From: Parvibaculum sp040390855
Lineage (GTDB): Bacteria > Pseudomonadota > Alphaproteobacteria > Parvibaculales > Parvibaculaceae
Length of the DNA stretch: 54,727 nt
Direction of reading: 5' to 3'
Assembly: GCA_040390855.1 (NCBI GenBank)
Contig: JAZJXO010000030.1
Span: 1-54,727 of the forward strand
Below, piece after piece: positions 24,387-33,659 of this stretch. Position 1 is the first letter of the stretch; every line of letters begins with the position of its first letter. The position numbers and the translations under genes were made by a program. The notes under the pieces were generated by a model. The model had not been told where the DNA came from and made no database searches. It saw only the letters and a program-made list of their open reading frames with translations.

Positions 24387-26627
24387 TCACGCCGCGCCGC
24401 TCACATCGTCAAACATGGAAGCGGACTCGCCAACAAGGCGCGGTGCGGCACCGGCAAAAATGCGGACATCGGCATGAGGGTGGATGCCGCCTTCTGATTG
24501 GGCGAGAAACTCTGCAAACTCGCTCGCCGGCATGGGACGGCCGAGAATATAGCCTTGCGCCTCGTCGCAACCCAGCGCACGTAAAATCTCAAGCTGCACC
24601 ATGTCCTCGACGCCTTCAGCCAGCACCGCGACCCCGAGTGCATGGGCCAGATCAATAATGACCTTCGGGATGATCGTACCCGAACGCCCGTCGGCAATGT
24701 CGCAGATAAAGCTGCGGTCGATCTTAAGCCGCTTCACAGGAAACCGCTTCAGATAGGCAAGCGAGGAATAGCCCGTGCCGAAATCATCAATGCCGATGCC
24801 GACGCCAAGGCTGCGCAAGCGGCGCAGCGTGCCGATCACCACATCAACATCGCGCATCACCATGCTTTCTGTCACTTCAAGTTCGAGATATTGCGGCGAC
24901 AAGCCACGCGCGACCAGCGTGTTGGCGACAAGGTCCGTGAGGTCCGCACGGCGCAGATCAACAGCCGAGACATTCACCGCCACACCGATTTTCGGCAGAC
25001 CCATATCCTGCCACGCACGGTTCTGGCGGCAGGCTTCGTCCATCACAAAGCGCGTCACTTCCGAGATGATGCCGCAACGCTCGGCAACCGGAATGAACAG
25101 ATCAGGCGACACCAGCCCGCGTTCCGGATGCAGCCAGCGGATCAGCGCTTCAGCTCCTTTGATTTTGCCGGTGTGAATATCGACCTTCGGCTGGTAATAG
25201 AGCACGAACTGGCGCTGCGCGAGCGCCGCGCGCAAATCACGTTCGATCGAATTGCGCTCCATCGCACGCAGATGCAATTCATGGCGATAAAGCACGCAAG
25301 CGCCCGATCCTTCCTGCTTCGCACGCGACAAGGCGAGATCGGCATTCTTCAGCAACACATCGGCGTCGCGCCCGTCCTGCGGGAACACGGTAAGACCGAC
25401 GCAAGCCGTCTGATGCAGATCATGTCCACCCGCACGGAACGGCGCACCGACCGCGCGGATGAAACGGTTGGCTGCATCCGACGCATCCTCCAGCAGCGTG
25501 AGGCCCGAAAGAATAACGCCGAACTCATCGGCACCGAGACGCGCGATCATATCGCCGGGACGCTGGCAGCCGCGCAAAATATCAGCCGTGCGTTGCAGAA
25601 TGAGGTCGCCGACATCATGGCCGAGACTGTCATTGATGACTTTAAAACTATCGAGATTGAGGATCAGCACGCCGACAAGCCTGTCACTGCCATGCGCTCT
25701 GGCAATTTCATGCGTCAGATGAGCACGGAACTGCGCGCGGTTGCCGAGCCCCGTCAGCCCGTCGGTCTGGGCGAGGTCGGCCAGCCGCTCGGCATTGCTG
25801 CTTGTCGCGTCGAAGGCTTCCGTGAGGCGGCTCGCAATGATCGCAATATCATCGGTGGCATCATGCGCATAACCGAATGACGACCCGTCGCGCTTTTCCG
25901 CAAACAGTCGCAGCGCTTCGACAGGTGCCACCAGCACACGCTGCAATACCAGCGAGATCACAAGGACAGCAACCGTGAGAACCGCAAAAATCCAGACGAG
26001 CAGGCTCCAGGCCCCCGCCCGCACTGTCTCAAGGATAGGCGTCAGAGTGATCCGCACATAAACCGTGCTCCGGCCTTTGAGAAAACCGACATCCACGTTG
26101 CGGGCAAATTCGACCGAATCCGCTTGCGCCAGATCCGTGTCGCCGTCGGCGGCACGCGTGATCCTGCCGTCACTCTCGGCAAGGCGTTGTGAAATATTAT
26201 GCCAGCCGAGATCCTCGATGGCGCGGCCTTTCAGGTCCGGCATGGTGGACGTAAAAATTTTACCCGCCGGATCGGCAACGGCCACGACACTGATCGCCGG
26301 CAGCCAGCGAAAAGCACGCACCAGCGCGTCAACATCAGCAGGCGTGCGCGCTTCCGCCGTCGCCCGCCCGATCACATCGGTGAATGTCGTCATGCGTTCA
26401 AAGACACGGGCGTCGACCTGCGTCTTGTAAACATTATGCACGAAAGCCGCGCTTACCAGCGCAATGGTCAGACCAACGCCGCAAAGCAGCGCCACAACCT
26501 TGCTGCGGATTGTGGGCAAAGCCGCCTGCATCCGGGCTTGGCAGAAGGTCTTTGCGCGCGCCATGGCTCCGCCAAGCAGGATGTGCTCACCCTGCTTCGT
26601 CTCGGCGGCTCTGGCCGAAATGCGCAT
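24387..26627 (-). CDS. Membrane-bound GGDEF-EAL cyclic-di-GMP protein
   Basis: A 746-residue signalling protein. Transmembrane helices near residues 44-66 and 207-230 flank a periplasmic sensor region. Next come a possible HAMP-like linker, then GGDEF (about 290-450) and EAL (about 465-720). The cyclase motif reads GADEF rather than GGDEF, so synthesis may be lost. The EAL domain is complete: EALIRW, NVSAVDL, EVTES, IDDFGTGYSSL, and AEGVED with the catalytic lysine in LKIDRSFI. It should therefore hydrolyse c-di-GMP, possibly activated by GTP on the degenerate domain as in Caulobacter PdeA. I chose the ATG at 26627 over a TTG one codon earlier. The gene is single, and divergent from ppk2. Confidence 0.92.
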   Translation of the reverse strand: MRISARAAETKQGEHILLGGAMARAKTFCQARMQAALPTIRSKVVALLCGVGLTIALVSAAFVHNVYKTQVDARVFERMTTFTDVIGRATAEARTPADVDALVRAFRWLPAISVVAVADPAGKIFTSTMPDLKGRAIEDLGWHNISQRLAESDGRITRAADGDTDLAQADSVEFARNVDVGFLKGRSTVYVRITLTPILETVRAGAWSLLVWIFAVLTVAVLVISLVLQRVLVAPVEALRLFAEKRDGSSFGYAHDATDDIAIIASRLTEAFDATSSNAERLADLAQTDGLTGLGNRAQFRAHLTHEIARAHGSDRLVGVLILNLDSFKVINDSLGHDVGDLILQRTADILRGCQRPGDMIARLGADEFGVILSGLTLLEDASDAANRFIRAVGAPFRAGGHDLHQTACVGLTVFPQDGRDADVLLKNADLALSRAKQEGSGACVLYRHELHLRAMERNSIERDLRAALAQRQFVLYYQPKVDIHTGKIKGAEALIRWLHPERGLVSPDLFIPVAERCGIISEVTRFVMDEACRQNRAWQDMGLPKIGVAVNVSAVDLRRADLTDLVANTLVARGLSPQYLELEVTESMVMRDVDVVIGTLRRLRSLGVGIGIDDFGTGYSSLAYLKRFPVKRLKIDRSFICDIADGRSGTIIPKVIIDLAHALGVAVLAEGVEDMVQLEILRALGCDEAQGYILGRPMPASEFAEFLAQSEGGIHPHADVRIFAGAAPRLVGESASMFDDVSGAA

Positions 26628-26863
26628 CAATCCTCACAAACACTCAATGGTACTACTTCGCCAGAATGACGAGACCCGCATCAATAGCTTTGATTATTTT
26701 ATGGAGCGGAGCGCTAAAAAGTGGTTACCCCTTTTGCCCTTTTCCGACAGGTACTTTGGTCGAAATGACACAGGTTTGAGCCAAAGTTTAATGAAATGTA
26801 ACCAACCTCGCCTGAGAGAGCCCCATGGGCTAGTCTCGCACCGTCATAATCAGGAACCGGAGC

Positions 26864-27712
26864 GTGAACGTGGCCAAAAGCAAAAATACAAAAAGCAGTC
26901 CCAAGAACGGCCCGAAGAACAGCCCAAAAAGCGACATGATCAGCGACACAATCGACGACAAGGACGACTATGACAAGACGCTCTACGAGCTTCAGGTCGA
27001 ACTCGTGAAACTGCAACGCGACGTCATCGCCCACAACCGCAAAATTCTGATCATCATGGAAGGCCGCGACGGCGCCGGCAAAGACGGCTCGATCAAACGC
27101 ATCATGGAAAACCTGAGCCCGCGCGAAACACGCATGGTGGCGCTCGGCAAACCGTCCGACCGCGAAGAGACGCAATGGTATTTCCAGCGCTATGTGCCCT
27201 ACCTGCCTGCCGCCGACGAAATCGTGATCTTCAACCGCAGTTGGTACAACCGTGCAGGCGTCGAGCGAGTCATGGGCTTTTGCAACGAGGCCCAATATGA
27301 AAATTTCATGCTCACCGTGCCCTTCTTTGAAAACATGCTGGTCGGCTCCGGCATCGAACTCATCAAATATTATCTCGACATCGACAAGGCGACCCAGAAA
27401 GAACGTCTCGCCGACCGCCGCGCCGATCCGCTGAAGCAATGGAAGATTTCACCGATCGACGCGGTCGCCCAGAAGAAATGGGCCGACTACAGCAAAGCGC
27501 GCGACGCCATGCTTGGCCGCACCCATACGGGCCATGCACCCTGGACCGTTGTCGCGGCCAATGACAAAAAGAACGCACGGCTCAACATCATTCGCGACAT
27601 TCTCAACCGCGTGGAGTACGAAGGCAAAAAACAAAAGCTCGTCATGCCCGATCCCGCTGTCATCCTGCCCTTTGAGCCCGCGCTCTATAAACTTGGTAAG
27701 ATCGCACCATGA
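26864..27712 (+). CDS. ppk2: Polyphosphate kinase 2 (PPK2 family)
   Basis: A 282-residue PPK2. The P-loop GRDGAGKDGS is at residues 67-76, the conserved FNRSWYNR at 123-130, and the lid region LADRRADPLKQWK near 188. PPK2 enzymes move phosphate between polyphosphate and nucleotides, often making GTP or ATP from polyphosphate. The first 30 residues are a Lys/Ser/Pro-rich tail not part of the domain. The start is GTG 26864. The stop overlaps the start of the DUF4010 gene in ATGA, so the two are coupled. About 230 bases separate it from the divergent GGDEF-EAL gene; no Pho box was recognised there. One- or two-substrate preference (class I, II or III) is not decided. Confidence 0.93.
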   Translation: MNVAKSKNTKSSPKNGPKNSPKSDMISDTIDDKDDYDKTLYELQVELVKLQRDVIAHNRKILIIMEGRDGAGKDGSIKRIMENLSPRETRMVALGKPSDREETQWYFQRYVPYLPAADEIVIFNRSWYNRAGVERVMGFCNEAQYENFMLTVPFFENMLVGSGIELIKYYLDIDKATQKERLADRRADPLKQWKISPIDAVAQKKWADYSKARDAMLGRTHTGHAPWTVVAANDKKNARLNIIRDILNRVEYEGKKQKLVMPDPAVILPFEPALYKLGKIAP

Positions 27713-29034
27713 ATCCGGCGGCCATAGCAACCATTCTCGACACCTTCGACTTTGAACACCTAGTCACGCTTCTCGCGCTGGGGTTCTTTCTCGGCTTGGC
27801 ATTTGAAGAGTATTTTTCCGGCAACCGCCTCAAGCCGCCGGGCGGTGTGCGCACCTTCCCGCTGCTCGCGCTCATCGGGGCGCTGCTCTATGTGCTCGAC
27901 CCCGACCGCAAACTTCTTCTAACCGCAGGCCTGATCGTCCTCGGTCTGTGGCTCGCGCTTTACTACCGCGAACGCCTGAAACAAGGTCTTCTCACACCGA
28001 ACACCGATGATACAGAAAGCTCGCGGCTCGACGGCGGCATCATGGCCCCTGTCTGCAACCTGATCGCTTTTCTCCTCGGCCCCGTCACACTCACAACGCC
28101 GCTCTGGGTGCCGGTCAGCATTGCCGTTTTCGCCGTTCTGCTAATGAGCGCGCGCGACCGGCTGCACCGGCTTGCCGCGCGGCTTGGCGACAGCGAAATC
28201 GTCACGCTCGCCAAATTCCTCATTATCATCGGCATCATCCTGCCGCTGCTACCGGACACGCCCGTCACGAGCCTCACCACCATCACGCCCTATCAGGTCT
28301 GGCTTGCCGTCGTCGCCGTCTCCACGCTTTCCTATGCAAGCTATCTCATGCAGCGCTTCATCGCGCCCGACAACGGCATTTTCATTTCAGCAGCACTGGG
28401 CGGCCTGTACTCGTCAACTGCCACCACAATCATCCTGTCGCGGCGCGCCTCCGACGAAACACAAGACACACGCAGCCTCCAGTCCGCCATCGTGCTCGCC
28501 ACCTCGGTCATGTTCCTGCGCATTCTGGTTGTCGTCGGCGTCTTCAACATCAGTCTTGCAGCAACCCTGCTTGCGCCACTCGGCCTCCTCTGTGCTCTCG
28601 GCCTTGCCAGTGCCGTTGCCATTCAAAAGATCGGCGTGACGCACGACAGTACGAAAAACAAAGCCGCGACCCCGACCAATCCTCTGGAAGTCACCACCGC
28701 CATCACCTTCGCCGCTCTCTTCATCGTCTTGTCGATGGCGGTCGACTGGGCGAAGATCCGCTTTGGCGAGGAGGGCATGTTCGTGCTCGGTGCGCTGGCC
28801 GGTGTGACAGATGTGGACCCCTTCGTGCTCAATCTGGCGCAAGGAGCCGGTGCATTGAACCTCAACGTTGCGGCCACCGCCATCCTCGTTGCTGCCTCGT
28901 CCAACAATGTGCTGAAAGCATTCTACACATTGACCGTTTCGGGACGACAGCGCGGGTTGAAACCGGCGCTCACGCTTTTCTCCCTCGCGGCAATCGGTTT
29001 CGCCATCGCCTTTATCGTGCTTCATCGCCCATGA
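27709..29034 (+). CDS. MgtC/SapB and DUF4010 domain membrane protein
   Basis: A 441-residue protein with about twelve hydrophobic segments. The N-terminal part (residues 15-130) resembles MgtC/SapB, with LGFFLGLAFEEYF and the following P-G-GVRTFPLLALIGAL, which corresponds to the family's GLRT-like turn. The rest (about 180-440) matches DUF4010, with GGLYSSTATTIILSRRA and the late ALAGVTDVDPFVLNLA motif. Members are uncharacterised integral membrane proteins of possible ion-related function. It is coupled to ppk2 by a four-base overlap, and rlmJ follows after 10 bases. A link between polyphosphate and Mg2+ handling is plausible but not shown. Confidence 0.85.
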   Translation: MNPAAIATILDTFDFEHLVTLLALGFFLGLAFEEYFSGNRLKPPGGVRTFPLLALIGALLYVLDPDRKLLLTAGLIVLGLWLALYYRERLKQGLLTPNTDDTESSRLDGGIMAPVCNLIAFLLGPVTLTTPLWVPVSIAVFAVLLMSARDRLHRLAARLGDSEIVTLAKFLIIIGIILPLLPDTPVTSLTTITPYQVWLAVVAVSTLSYASYLMQRFIAPDNGIFISAALGGLYSSTATTIILSRRASDETQDTRSLQSAIVLATSVMFLRILVVVGVFNISLAATLLAPLGLLCALGLASAVAIQKIGVTHDSTKNKAATPTNPLEVTTAITFAALFIVLSMAVDWAKIRFGEEGMFVLGALAGVTDVDPFVLNLAQGAGALNLNVAATAILVAASSNNVLKAFYTLTVSGRQRGLKPALTLFSLAAIGFAIAFIVLHRP

Positions 29035-29044
29035 ACTGTCGCCC

Positions 29045-29881
29045 ATGAACTATCGACACGCCTATCATGCGGGAAACTTCGCCGATGTGATGAAGCACAG
29101 CACTCTCGCGCTCGTGCTCGGCCATCTGAAGCAGAAAGACAAACCCTTCTTCGTGCTCGACACCCATGCAGGCACGGGGCTGACAGACCTGTCGGGCATC
29201 GAAGCGCAAAAGACCGGCGAGTTCAGGGACGGCATCGCCCGCGTGCTGGCAGAAGCGCAGCCGCACGAAGCCCTGAAGCCTTATCTCGACGCGCTCGCAT
29301 CGCTGGGCTGCACCGGCCCCGCGCCGACGCACTATCCCGGCTCCCCCCTCATCGCCTGTCATCTGGCGCGGTCCGACGACCGCCTCGCCTTTTGCGAACT
29401 GCACCCCGATGATGCCGCCACATTGCGCACGCATTTCCCGCGCAACCCGCAAGCAAAGGTCCACGAGATCGACGGCTACACCGCATTGAAATCCATGCTA
29501 CCGCCGAAAGAGCGCCGCGGCCTCGTCCTTATAGATCCGCCTTTCGAAGCACGCGACGAATTCGACCGGCTCGCGCGCGAACTTGAGCAAGCGCTCAAAC
29601 GCTTCGCCACCGGCACTTACATGATCTGGTATCCAGTCAAGGACCCGTCACTCTCGGGGGCTTTCCTCGATCATCTGGAGCGTGAAGGCCTACCTAAAAC
29701 ATTACGCGCCGAACTTTTCATCCGAGCGACAGACCCCGCCACCATGTCCGGCTGCGGCCTCGTCATCCTCAATCCGCCGTGGCAACTCGACCGAACGCTG
29801 TTCGAGCTTTTTACCTGGCTCGCAGACGTCCTCAAGCAAGGCGAGGGCGCCCGCGCCCGCGTCGATTGGTTGCAGCAATAA
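29045..29881 (+). CDS. rlmJ: 23S rRNA (adenine(2030)-N6)-methyltransferase RlmJ
   Basis: A 278-residue methyltransferase with the RlmJ N-terminus MNYRHAYHAGNFADVMKH and a SAM-binding region DTHAGTG (about residues 39-45). The catalytic DPPFE in the sequence LVLIDPPFE (near residue 163) matches the D/N-PP-F/Y motif of N6-adenine methyltransferases. E. coli RlmJ (YhiR) methylates A2030 of 23S rRNA. Length and order of motifs match the family throughout. It starts 10 bases after the DUF4010 gene and may share its transcript. The C-terminus ends with a normal TAA. Confidence 0.94.
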   Translation: MNYRHAYHAGNFADVMKHSTLALVLGHLKQKDKPFFVLDTHAGTGLTDLSGIEAQKTGEFRDGIARVLAEAQPHEALKPYLDALASLGCTGPAPTHYPGSPLIACHLARSDDRLAFCELHPDDAATLRTHFPRNPQAKVHEIDGYTALKSMLPPKERRGLVLIDPPFEARDEFDRLARELEQALKRFATGTYMIWYPVKDPSLSGAFLDHLEREGLPKTLRAELFIRATDPATMSGCGLVILNPPWQLDRTLFELFTWLADVLKQGEGARARVDWLQQ

Positions 29882-29966
29882 ACAAGAAGTTCGATGACCA
29901 GAACCGTTGGCCGGTCTATAAAGACGCCCGGACGCCCGCCCTTGAATGGGCCAAGGGAATATAGAA

Positions 29967-31301
29967 GTGGCCAATACGCCCGTCGAAACCGAAACCCCCG
30001 ACCTGCAAAGCGCCGACCTGCATTGGAGTGCCGAGCGCCAGAATGCGGAAGCAGCCTATCACGCCGAAGTCGAGAAAAACCTCAAACGCAATTTCGCGGC
30101 AAACCTCGCCCACGGACTGCTCGGCCAGACCGGCTTCCGCCTCGTCACTGCGCCGACTTTCGTGCCCGCCTATATCTATCTGCTCTCCGGCTCCGAGTTC
30201 ATGGTCGGTCTCGCGCTCGCCTCGCAATGGCTCGGCAATGCGCTCTCGTCCACCCTGGGCGCAACAATGGTCGAACACCGAAAGCGCGTGCTCCCCATCG
30301 GCATGTTGATCGGCTGGGGTATGCGCGGCGGCGTGCTCGGCCTCGCACTTTCGGGCTATTTCCTCCCGCCGAACTGGGCACTCTTCTTCGCCTGCGTCTT
30401 TCTCATGTGTTTCGGATTGTTCAACGGCATCCAGTCGGTTATCTTCAATTACCTGATGGCGAAAGTGATCCCGCTGCGCCTGCGCGGCCGCCTCACGGGC
30501 TTCCGCAATTTTGCAGCCGGCCTCACCGCCTCGGGCGTCGCTTACTTGGGCGGCAAATATTTCGTCGAAGAACACGCGCTCGGCAACGGCTACGCAACAA
30601 CCTTCCTCGCCGCTTTCATCCTGACGTCCATCGGCCTCTCGATGCTGATGATGGTGCGCGAGCCGGAACCGCCGACGGTCCGCGCCCGCACGAGCTTCAT
30701 GCATCGAATGCGCGAGATCCCGGGCCTGTTGCGCGACGACAAGGAACTCCTGCGCTTCTATCACGCCTCGTCTGCTGCCGCGCTCGGCACGCTCGCCGTG
30801 CCCTTCTATATTCTCTACGCGTCCAAATCGATCGGCCTCACCGGCACAACATTGGGCGCGCTTTCGACAGCATTTCTGCTGGCGCAAACCGGCACCAATC
30901 TCATCTGGGGCTGGATCGCCGACAAATTCGGCAACCGCATCGTCTTCCTCATCTCCATCGGCACATGGGCGCTCGCAACGCTCCTGCTGATGGAAGCCCA
31001 CACGCTGTGGGCGCTGGCCGCCGTCTTCGCCGGATTAGGCGCCGGACAAGGCGGCTTCCAGAACAGCACCAACAACATCATTCTGGAATTCGGCACGCGT
31101 GAAGACCTCCCCATGCGCATCGCCATGATGAACACAGCGATCTCCGCCATGAACGCCGTCGGCCCCCTGCTGGGCGGACTCATCGCGCATTTCTTCTCGT
31201 TCTACGCGGTGTTCTTCTTGTCAGCGGCCATGCTGGCGGTCGCGTTTGGCACGGTGCTGTTTGCGGTGAAGGAACCGCGGGCAAGAGGGTTGTTTCATTA
31301 G
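29967..31301 (+). CDS. MFS transporter
   Basis: A major facilitator of about 444 residues with twelve hydrophobic segments. The first half shows a charged loop between helices 2 and 3 (GATMVEHRKRVLPIG) and the second WGWIADKFGNRIVFL, the usual MFS motif A position. The soluble N-terminus is acidic and about 45 residues long. Two starts are possible: ATG 29946 without a ribosome site, or GTG 29967 with AAGGGA eight bases upstream; I chose the latter. The substrate cannot be inferred. The small stretch before it (29882-29945) is probably untranslated. It ends 110 bases from the convergent YghU gene. Confidence 0.85.
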   Translation: MANTPVETETPDLQSADLHWSAERQNAEAAYHAEVEKNLKRNFAANLAHGLLGQTGFRLVTAPTFVPAYIYLLSGSEFMVGLALASQWLGNALSSTLGATMVEHRKRVLPIGMLIGWGMRGGVLGLALSGYFLPPNWALFFACVFLMCFGLFNGIQSVIFNYLMAKVIPLRLRGRLTGFRNFAAGLTASGVAYLGGKYFVEEHALGNGYATTFLAAFILTSIGLSMLMMVREPEPPTVRARTSFMHRMREIPGLLRDDKELLRFYHASSAAALGTLAVPFYILYASKSIGLTGTTLGALSTAFLLAQTGTNLIWGWIADKFGNRIVFLISIGTWALATLLLMEAHTLWALAAVFAGLGAGQGGFQNSTNNIILEFGTREDLPMRIAMMNTAISAMNAVGPLLGGLIAHFFSFYAVFFLSAAMLAVAFGTVLFAVKEPRARGLFH

Positions 31302-31354
31302 AGAGAGACACCAACCCTAAAACCTTACCCCCCACCGCAACGCTCGAAAAAACA

Positions 31355-31381
31355 TGGCCGGACCCTCTTCAAGACCGGCCA
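31355..31381 (-). terminator. Rho-independent terminator of the YghU gene
   Basis: A 7-bp stem TGGCCGG/CCGGCCA with a 13-base loop. On the minus strand it is followed by TGTTTTTTCG, a six-T run, so it terminates the GST transcript just beyond its stop at 31411. It lies between two convergent genes. Confidence 0.8.
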
Positions 31382-31387
31382 CAATTC

Positions 31388-31401
31388 ATCCGTTAACGGA
31401 T
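31388..31401. other. Perfect 14-base palindrome between convergent genes
   Basis: ATCCGTTAACGGAT reads the same on both strands. It lies between the GST terminator and the GST stop codon. A loop is impossible at its centre without unpairing TTAA, so it is more like a protein site or a very short hairpin than a terminator. No role is assigned. Confidence 0.4.
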
Positions 31402-31410
31402 CAATAAGTC

Positions 31411-32289
31411 TTATTCCGCGACCTTCGCCTTGTCCTGCGTCTTGGTGTCGAAGTCGCTCGCGTCGTGGCGCTCCAGAAGCTGCGAGGAGGGTTCGCCGAA
31501 GGCGCGGTTGACCATGCGGCCGCGTTTCACAGCCGGACGCTCGCCGATTTCTTTGGTCCAGCGGATGACATTTTTGTAGGACTGCACGTCGAGGAATTCA
31601 CCGCCCTCATAAAGAAGACCGAGCGCCAGCGAGCCGTACCACGGCCAGATCGCGATGTCGGCGATAGAATATTCCGTGCCCGCCATATATCTGTTATTGG
31701 CAAGGTGACGATCCAGCACGTCGAGCTGCCGTTTCACTTCCATCGCGAAGCGGTCGATCGCATATTCGATCTTCTCCGGCGCATAGGCATAAAAATGTCC
31801 GAAGCCGCCGCCGAGATAAGGGGCGCTCGCCATCTGCCAGAAGAGCCAGTTCATGCATTCGGTTTTGGCATGATGGTCTTTGGGGATCAGCACACCGAAT
31901 TTTTCAGCAAGATAGACGAGCATGGAACCGGATTCGAACAGCCGCGTCGGCGGCGTCGTGGAGTGATCCATAAGCGCCGGTATTTTCGAGTTCGGATTGA
32001 TGTCGACAAAACCAGACCCGAACTGATCGCCCGTGCCAATATTGATAAGCCAAGCGTCATACTCGGCACCTCTGTGACCGAGGGCCAGCAGCTCCTCGAA
32101 CATCACCGTCACCTTGACGCCGTTGGGTGTGCCGAGCGAATAGAGCTGGAACGGATGCTTACCGACGGGCAACACTTTGTCATGCGTCGGGCCTGCGATG
32201 GGGCGGTTGATATTGGCAAAGCGGCCGCCCGAGCCTTGCACCCATGTCCAGACTTTCGGGGGGACATAAGGCGTTGATGCATCGGACAT
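31411..32289 (-). CDS. yghU: YghU-like glutathione transferase / disulfide-bond reductase
   Basis: A 292-residue GST of the Nu class. It has the YghU signature region: GRFANINRPIAGP (about residues 21-33), then LYSLGTPNGVKV (about 50-61) where the Thr-Pro-Asn contacts glutathione instead of a Cys/Ser/Tyr. Later motifs are DINPNSKIPALMD and FESGSMLVYLAEK. E. coli YghU binds two glutathiones and has disulfide reductase activity. The length and the long N-terminal extension match the family. The start ATG at 32289 is clear of other frames. It is a single gene with its own terminator. Confidence 0.9.
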   Translation of the reverse strand: MSDASTPYVPPKVWTWVQGSGGRFANINRPIAGPTHDKVLPVGKHPFQLYSLGTPNGVKVTVMFEELLALGHRGAEYDAWLINIGTGDQFGSGFVDINPNSKIPALMDHSTTPPTRLFESGSMLVYLAEKFGVLIPKDHHAKTECMNWLFWQMASAPYLGGGFGHFYAYAPEKIEYAIDRFAMEVKRQLDVLDRHLANNRYMAGTEYSIADIAIWPWYGSLALGLLYEGGEFLDVQSYKNVIRWTKEIGERPAVKRGRMVNRAFGEPSSQLLERHDASDFDTKTQDKAKVAE

Positions 32290-32399
32290 GTTTGGCTCCC
32301 ATATGATCAGTGATTTTTGTTGTGCCTATTGTTCACTGAAATAGGGCGCGGGCAAGCACCAATCAAGGCGTCCATTATTAGCGCTTGCCCGCTGTGGTT

Positions 32400-32711
32400 T
32401 CATGCCGTAATGGCAGCAGACGGCGCCCGAAGCTCGCGCATCACGAGATAGAGAAGCGGCCCGAAGGAGCCCAGCGCGAGCGTCATCACGAGAAATGGCC
32501 AGACGGTGACGCCACGCGCGCGCGCGTCATGGACCATCCAGATCATGGCGAGCAGGCAGACGATGACGAGATCAGCAAGCACCTGAAGACCGGCCCAGCT
32601 CTGCATATGCATAGTGAAAATGCCGATATAACCTGTCTCCAAAAGCGCCAGAGCGCTAAGCGTGCCGAATGCGGCGATGATGGCGATGAGAGCAAAAAAA
32701 CGTCCTGACAT
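32400..32711 (-). CDS. DUF2834 domain membrane protein
   Basis: A 103-residue protein with three hydrophobic helices (about 5-25, 40-60 and 71-92). The family pattern DLVIVCLLAMIWMVHDARARG is followed by GPLLYLVMRE near residue 83. The function of DUF2834 is unknown. I chose ATG 32711, preceded by AGGAGG at six bases; an upstream frame start at 32741 is less good. The gene is divergent from an XRE regulator, with only about 125 bases between start codons, so the regulator probably controls it. Confidence 0.85.
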   Translation of the reverse strand: MSGRFFALIAIIAAFGTLSALALLETGYIGIFTMHMQSWAGLQVLADLVIVCLLAMIWMVHDARARGVTVWPFLVMTLALGSFGPLLYLVMRELRAPSAAITA

Positions 32712-32837
32712 GGGGAACCTCCTGTTGTTGAACGGTGCCACGATGCGCTTGGGCCAATGCTCGCCGCAATTACCTCAGAGGTCATTGAACGCGTGCCGCG
32801 CCTGCCCGATATTGACGGGAACAAGAGGGAGACGCCC

Positions 32838-33659
32838 GTGAAGCAGACCGCATTGAAACCGCAGAAGAACGAAACGGACGGCTTTGCGCAGATCCTGAAA
32901 ATCTGGCGGCAAAAAAGACGTCTTTCCCAGCTTGAACTGGCTCTTGCATCCAACGTCTCGCAACGCCATGTGAGCTTTCTGGAATCGGGCCGCGCCCGCC
33001 CAAGCCGCATGATGATTTTGCAACTGAGCGAAACGCTGGAGGTTCCTTTGCGTGAGCGAAACGACTGGCTGACAGCAGCGGGCTTTGCGCCCGTATTCCG
33101 TGCGCGCCCGCTTGACGATCCGCAAATGTCGCAAGTGATGTCGGCTGTGCAGATGATGCTGACAAACCATGCTCCCTTCCCCGCGATTGCGATAGACCGC
33201 GCCTGGAACATCCGCATGGCAAACGCGCCGTTTGAAACAATGCTCGTGATTTTCGGCGACAATCTCTGGACGCGCATCGGCGGAGCACAACGCAATCTGA
33301 TGCGTCTCTTTTTTCATCCTGAAGGCATCCGGCCTTACGTCACGAACTGGTCTGCCGTCGCGCCGCTTCTCTGGCACCGCGCGCAGCGTGAAGCAGAAGC
33401 ACTTGGCGGCAAGGAAATGAAAAAGGTGCTGCTGGAGCTTGCCGAGTATCAGGATGCCGACACACTCTGGTCAGCCGAAGACGCATCGCTCGTGCCCGTT
33501 CTGCCGCTCGAAATCGAAAAAGACGGCGCGCGCATTTCACTCTTCACGGTGATCGCAACTTTTGGCACAGCACAGGACGTCACCGCCGATGAGCTACGCA
33601 TAGAAAGCCTTTTTCCGGCAGACGACGCGACCGAGGCTTTGTTCAGAGCGATGGCATAA
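32838..33659 (+). CDS. XRE-family regulator with MmyB-like ligand-binding domain
   Basis: A 273-residue regulator. Residues 14-70 form a lambda-repressor-like helix-turn-helix: LKIWRQKRRLSQLELALASNVSQRHVSFLESGRARPS. The rest matches the MmyB-like domain that follows XRE in many actinobacterial and proteobacterial regulators, with AIAIDRAWNIRMAN near residue 113 and MRLFFHPEGIRPYVTNW near 155. That domain is PAS-like and may bind a fatty acid or similar lipid. I chose GTG 32838, preceded by GAGGGAG; a longer frame starts at 32757 in the intergenic space. The stop overlaps the convergent CoA-transferase gene by 17 bases. Target: probably the divergent DUF2834 gene. Confidence 0.88.
   Translation: MKQTALKPQKNETDGFAQILKIWRQKRRLSQLELALASNVSQRHVSFLESGRARPSRMMILQLSETLEVPLRERNDWLTAAGFAPVFRARPLDDPQMSQVMSAVQMMLTNHAPFPAIAIDRAWNIRMANAPFETMLVIFGDNLWTRIGGAQRNLMRLFFHPEGIRPYVTNWSAVAPLLWHRAQREAEALGGKEMKKVLLELAEYQDADTLWSAEDASLVPVLPLEIEKDGARISLFTVIATFGTAQDVTADELRIESLFPADDATEALFRAMA

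Noticed and set aside
29882..29945. Possible short peptide between rlmJ and the MFS gene
   Set aside because: No start codon with ribosome site within the segment; treated as leader.
29916..31001. 361-residue antisense frame and a 402-residue plus frame (29894-31102) over the MFS gene
   Set aside because: Both lack domain features; the MFS frame has twelve helices and a sound ribosome site.
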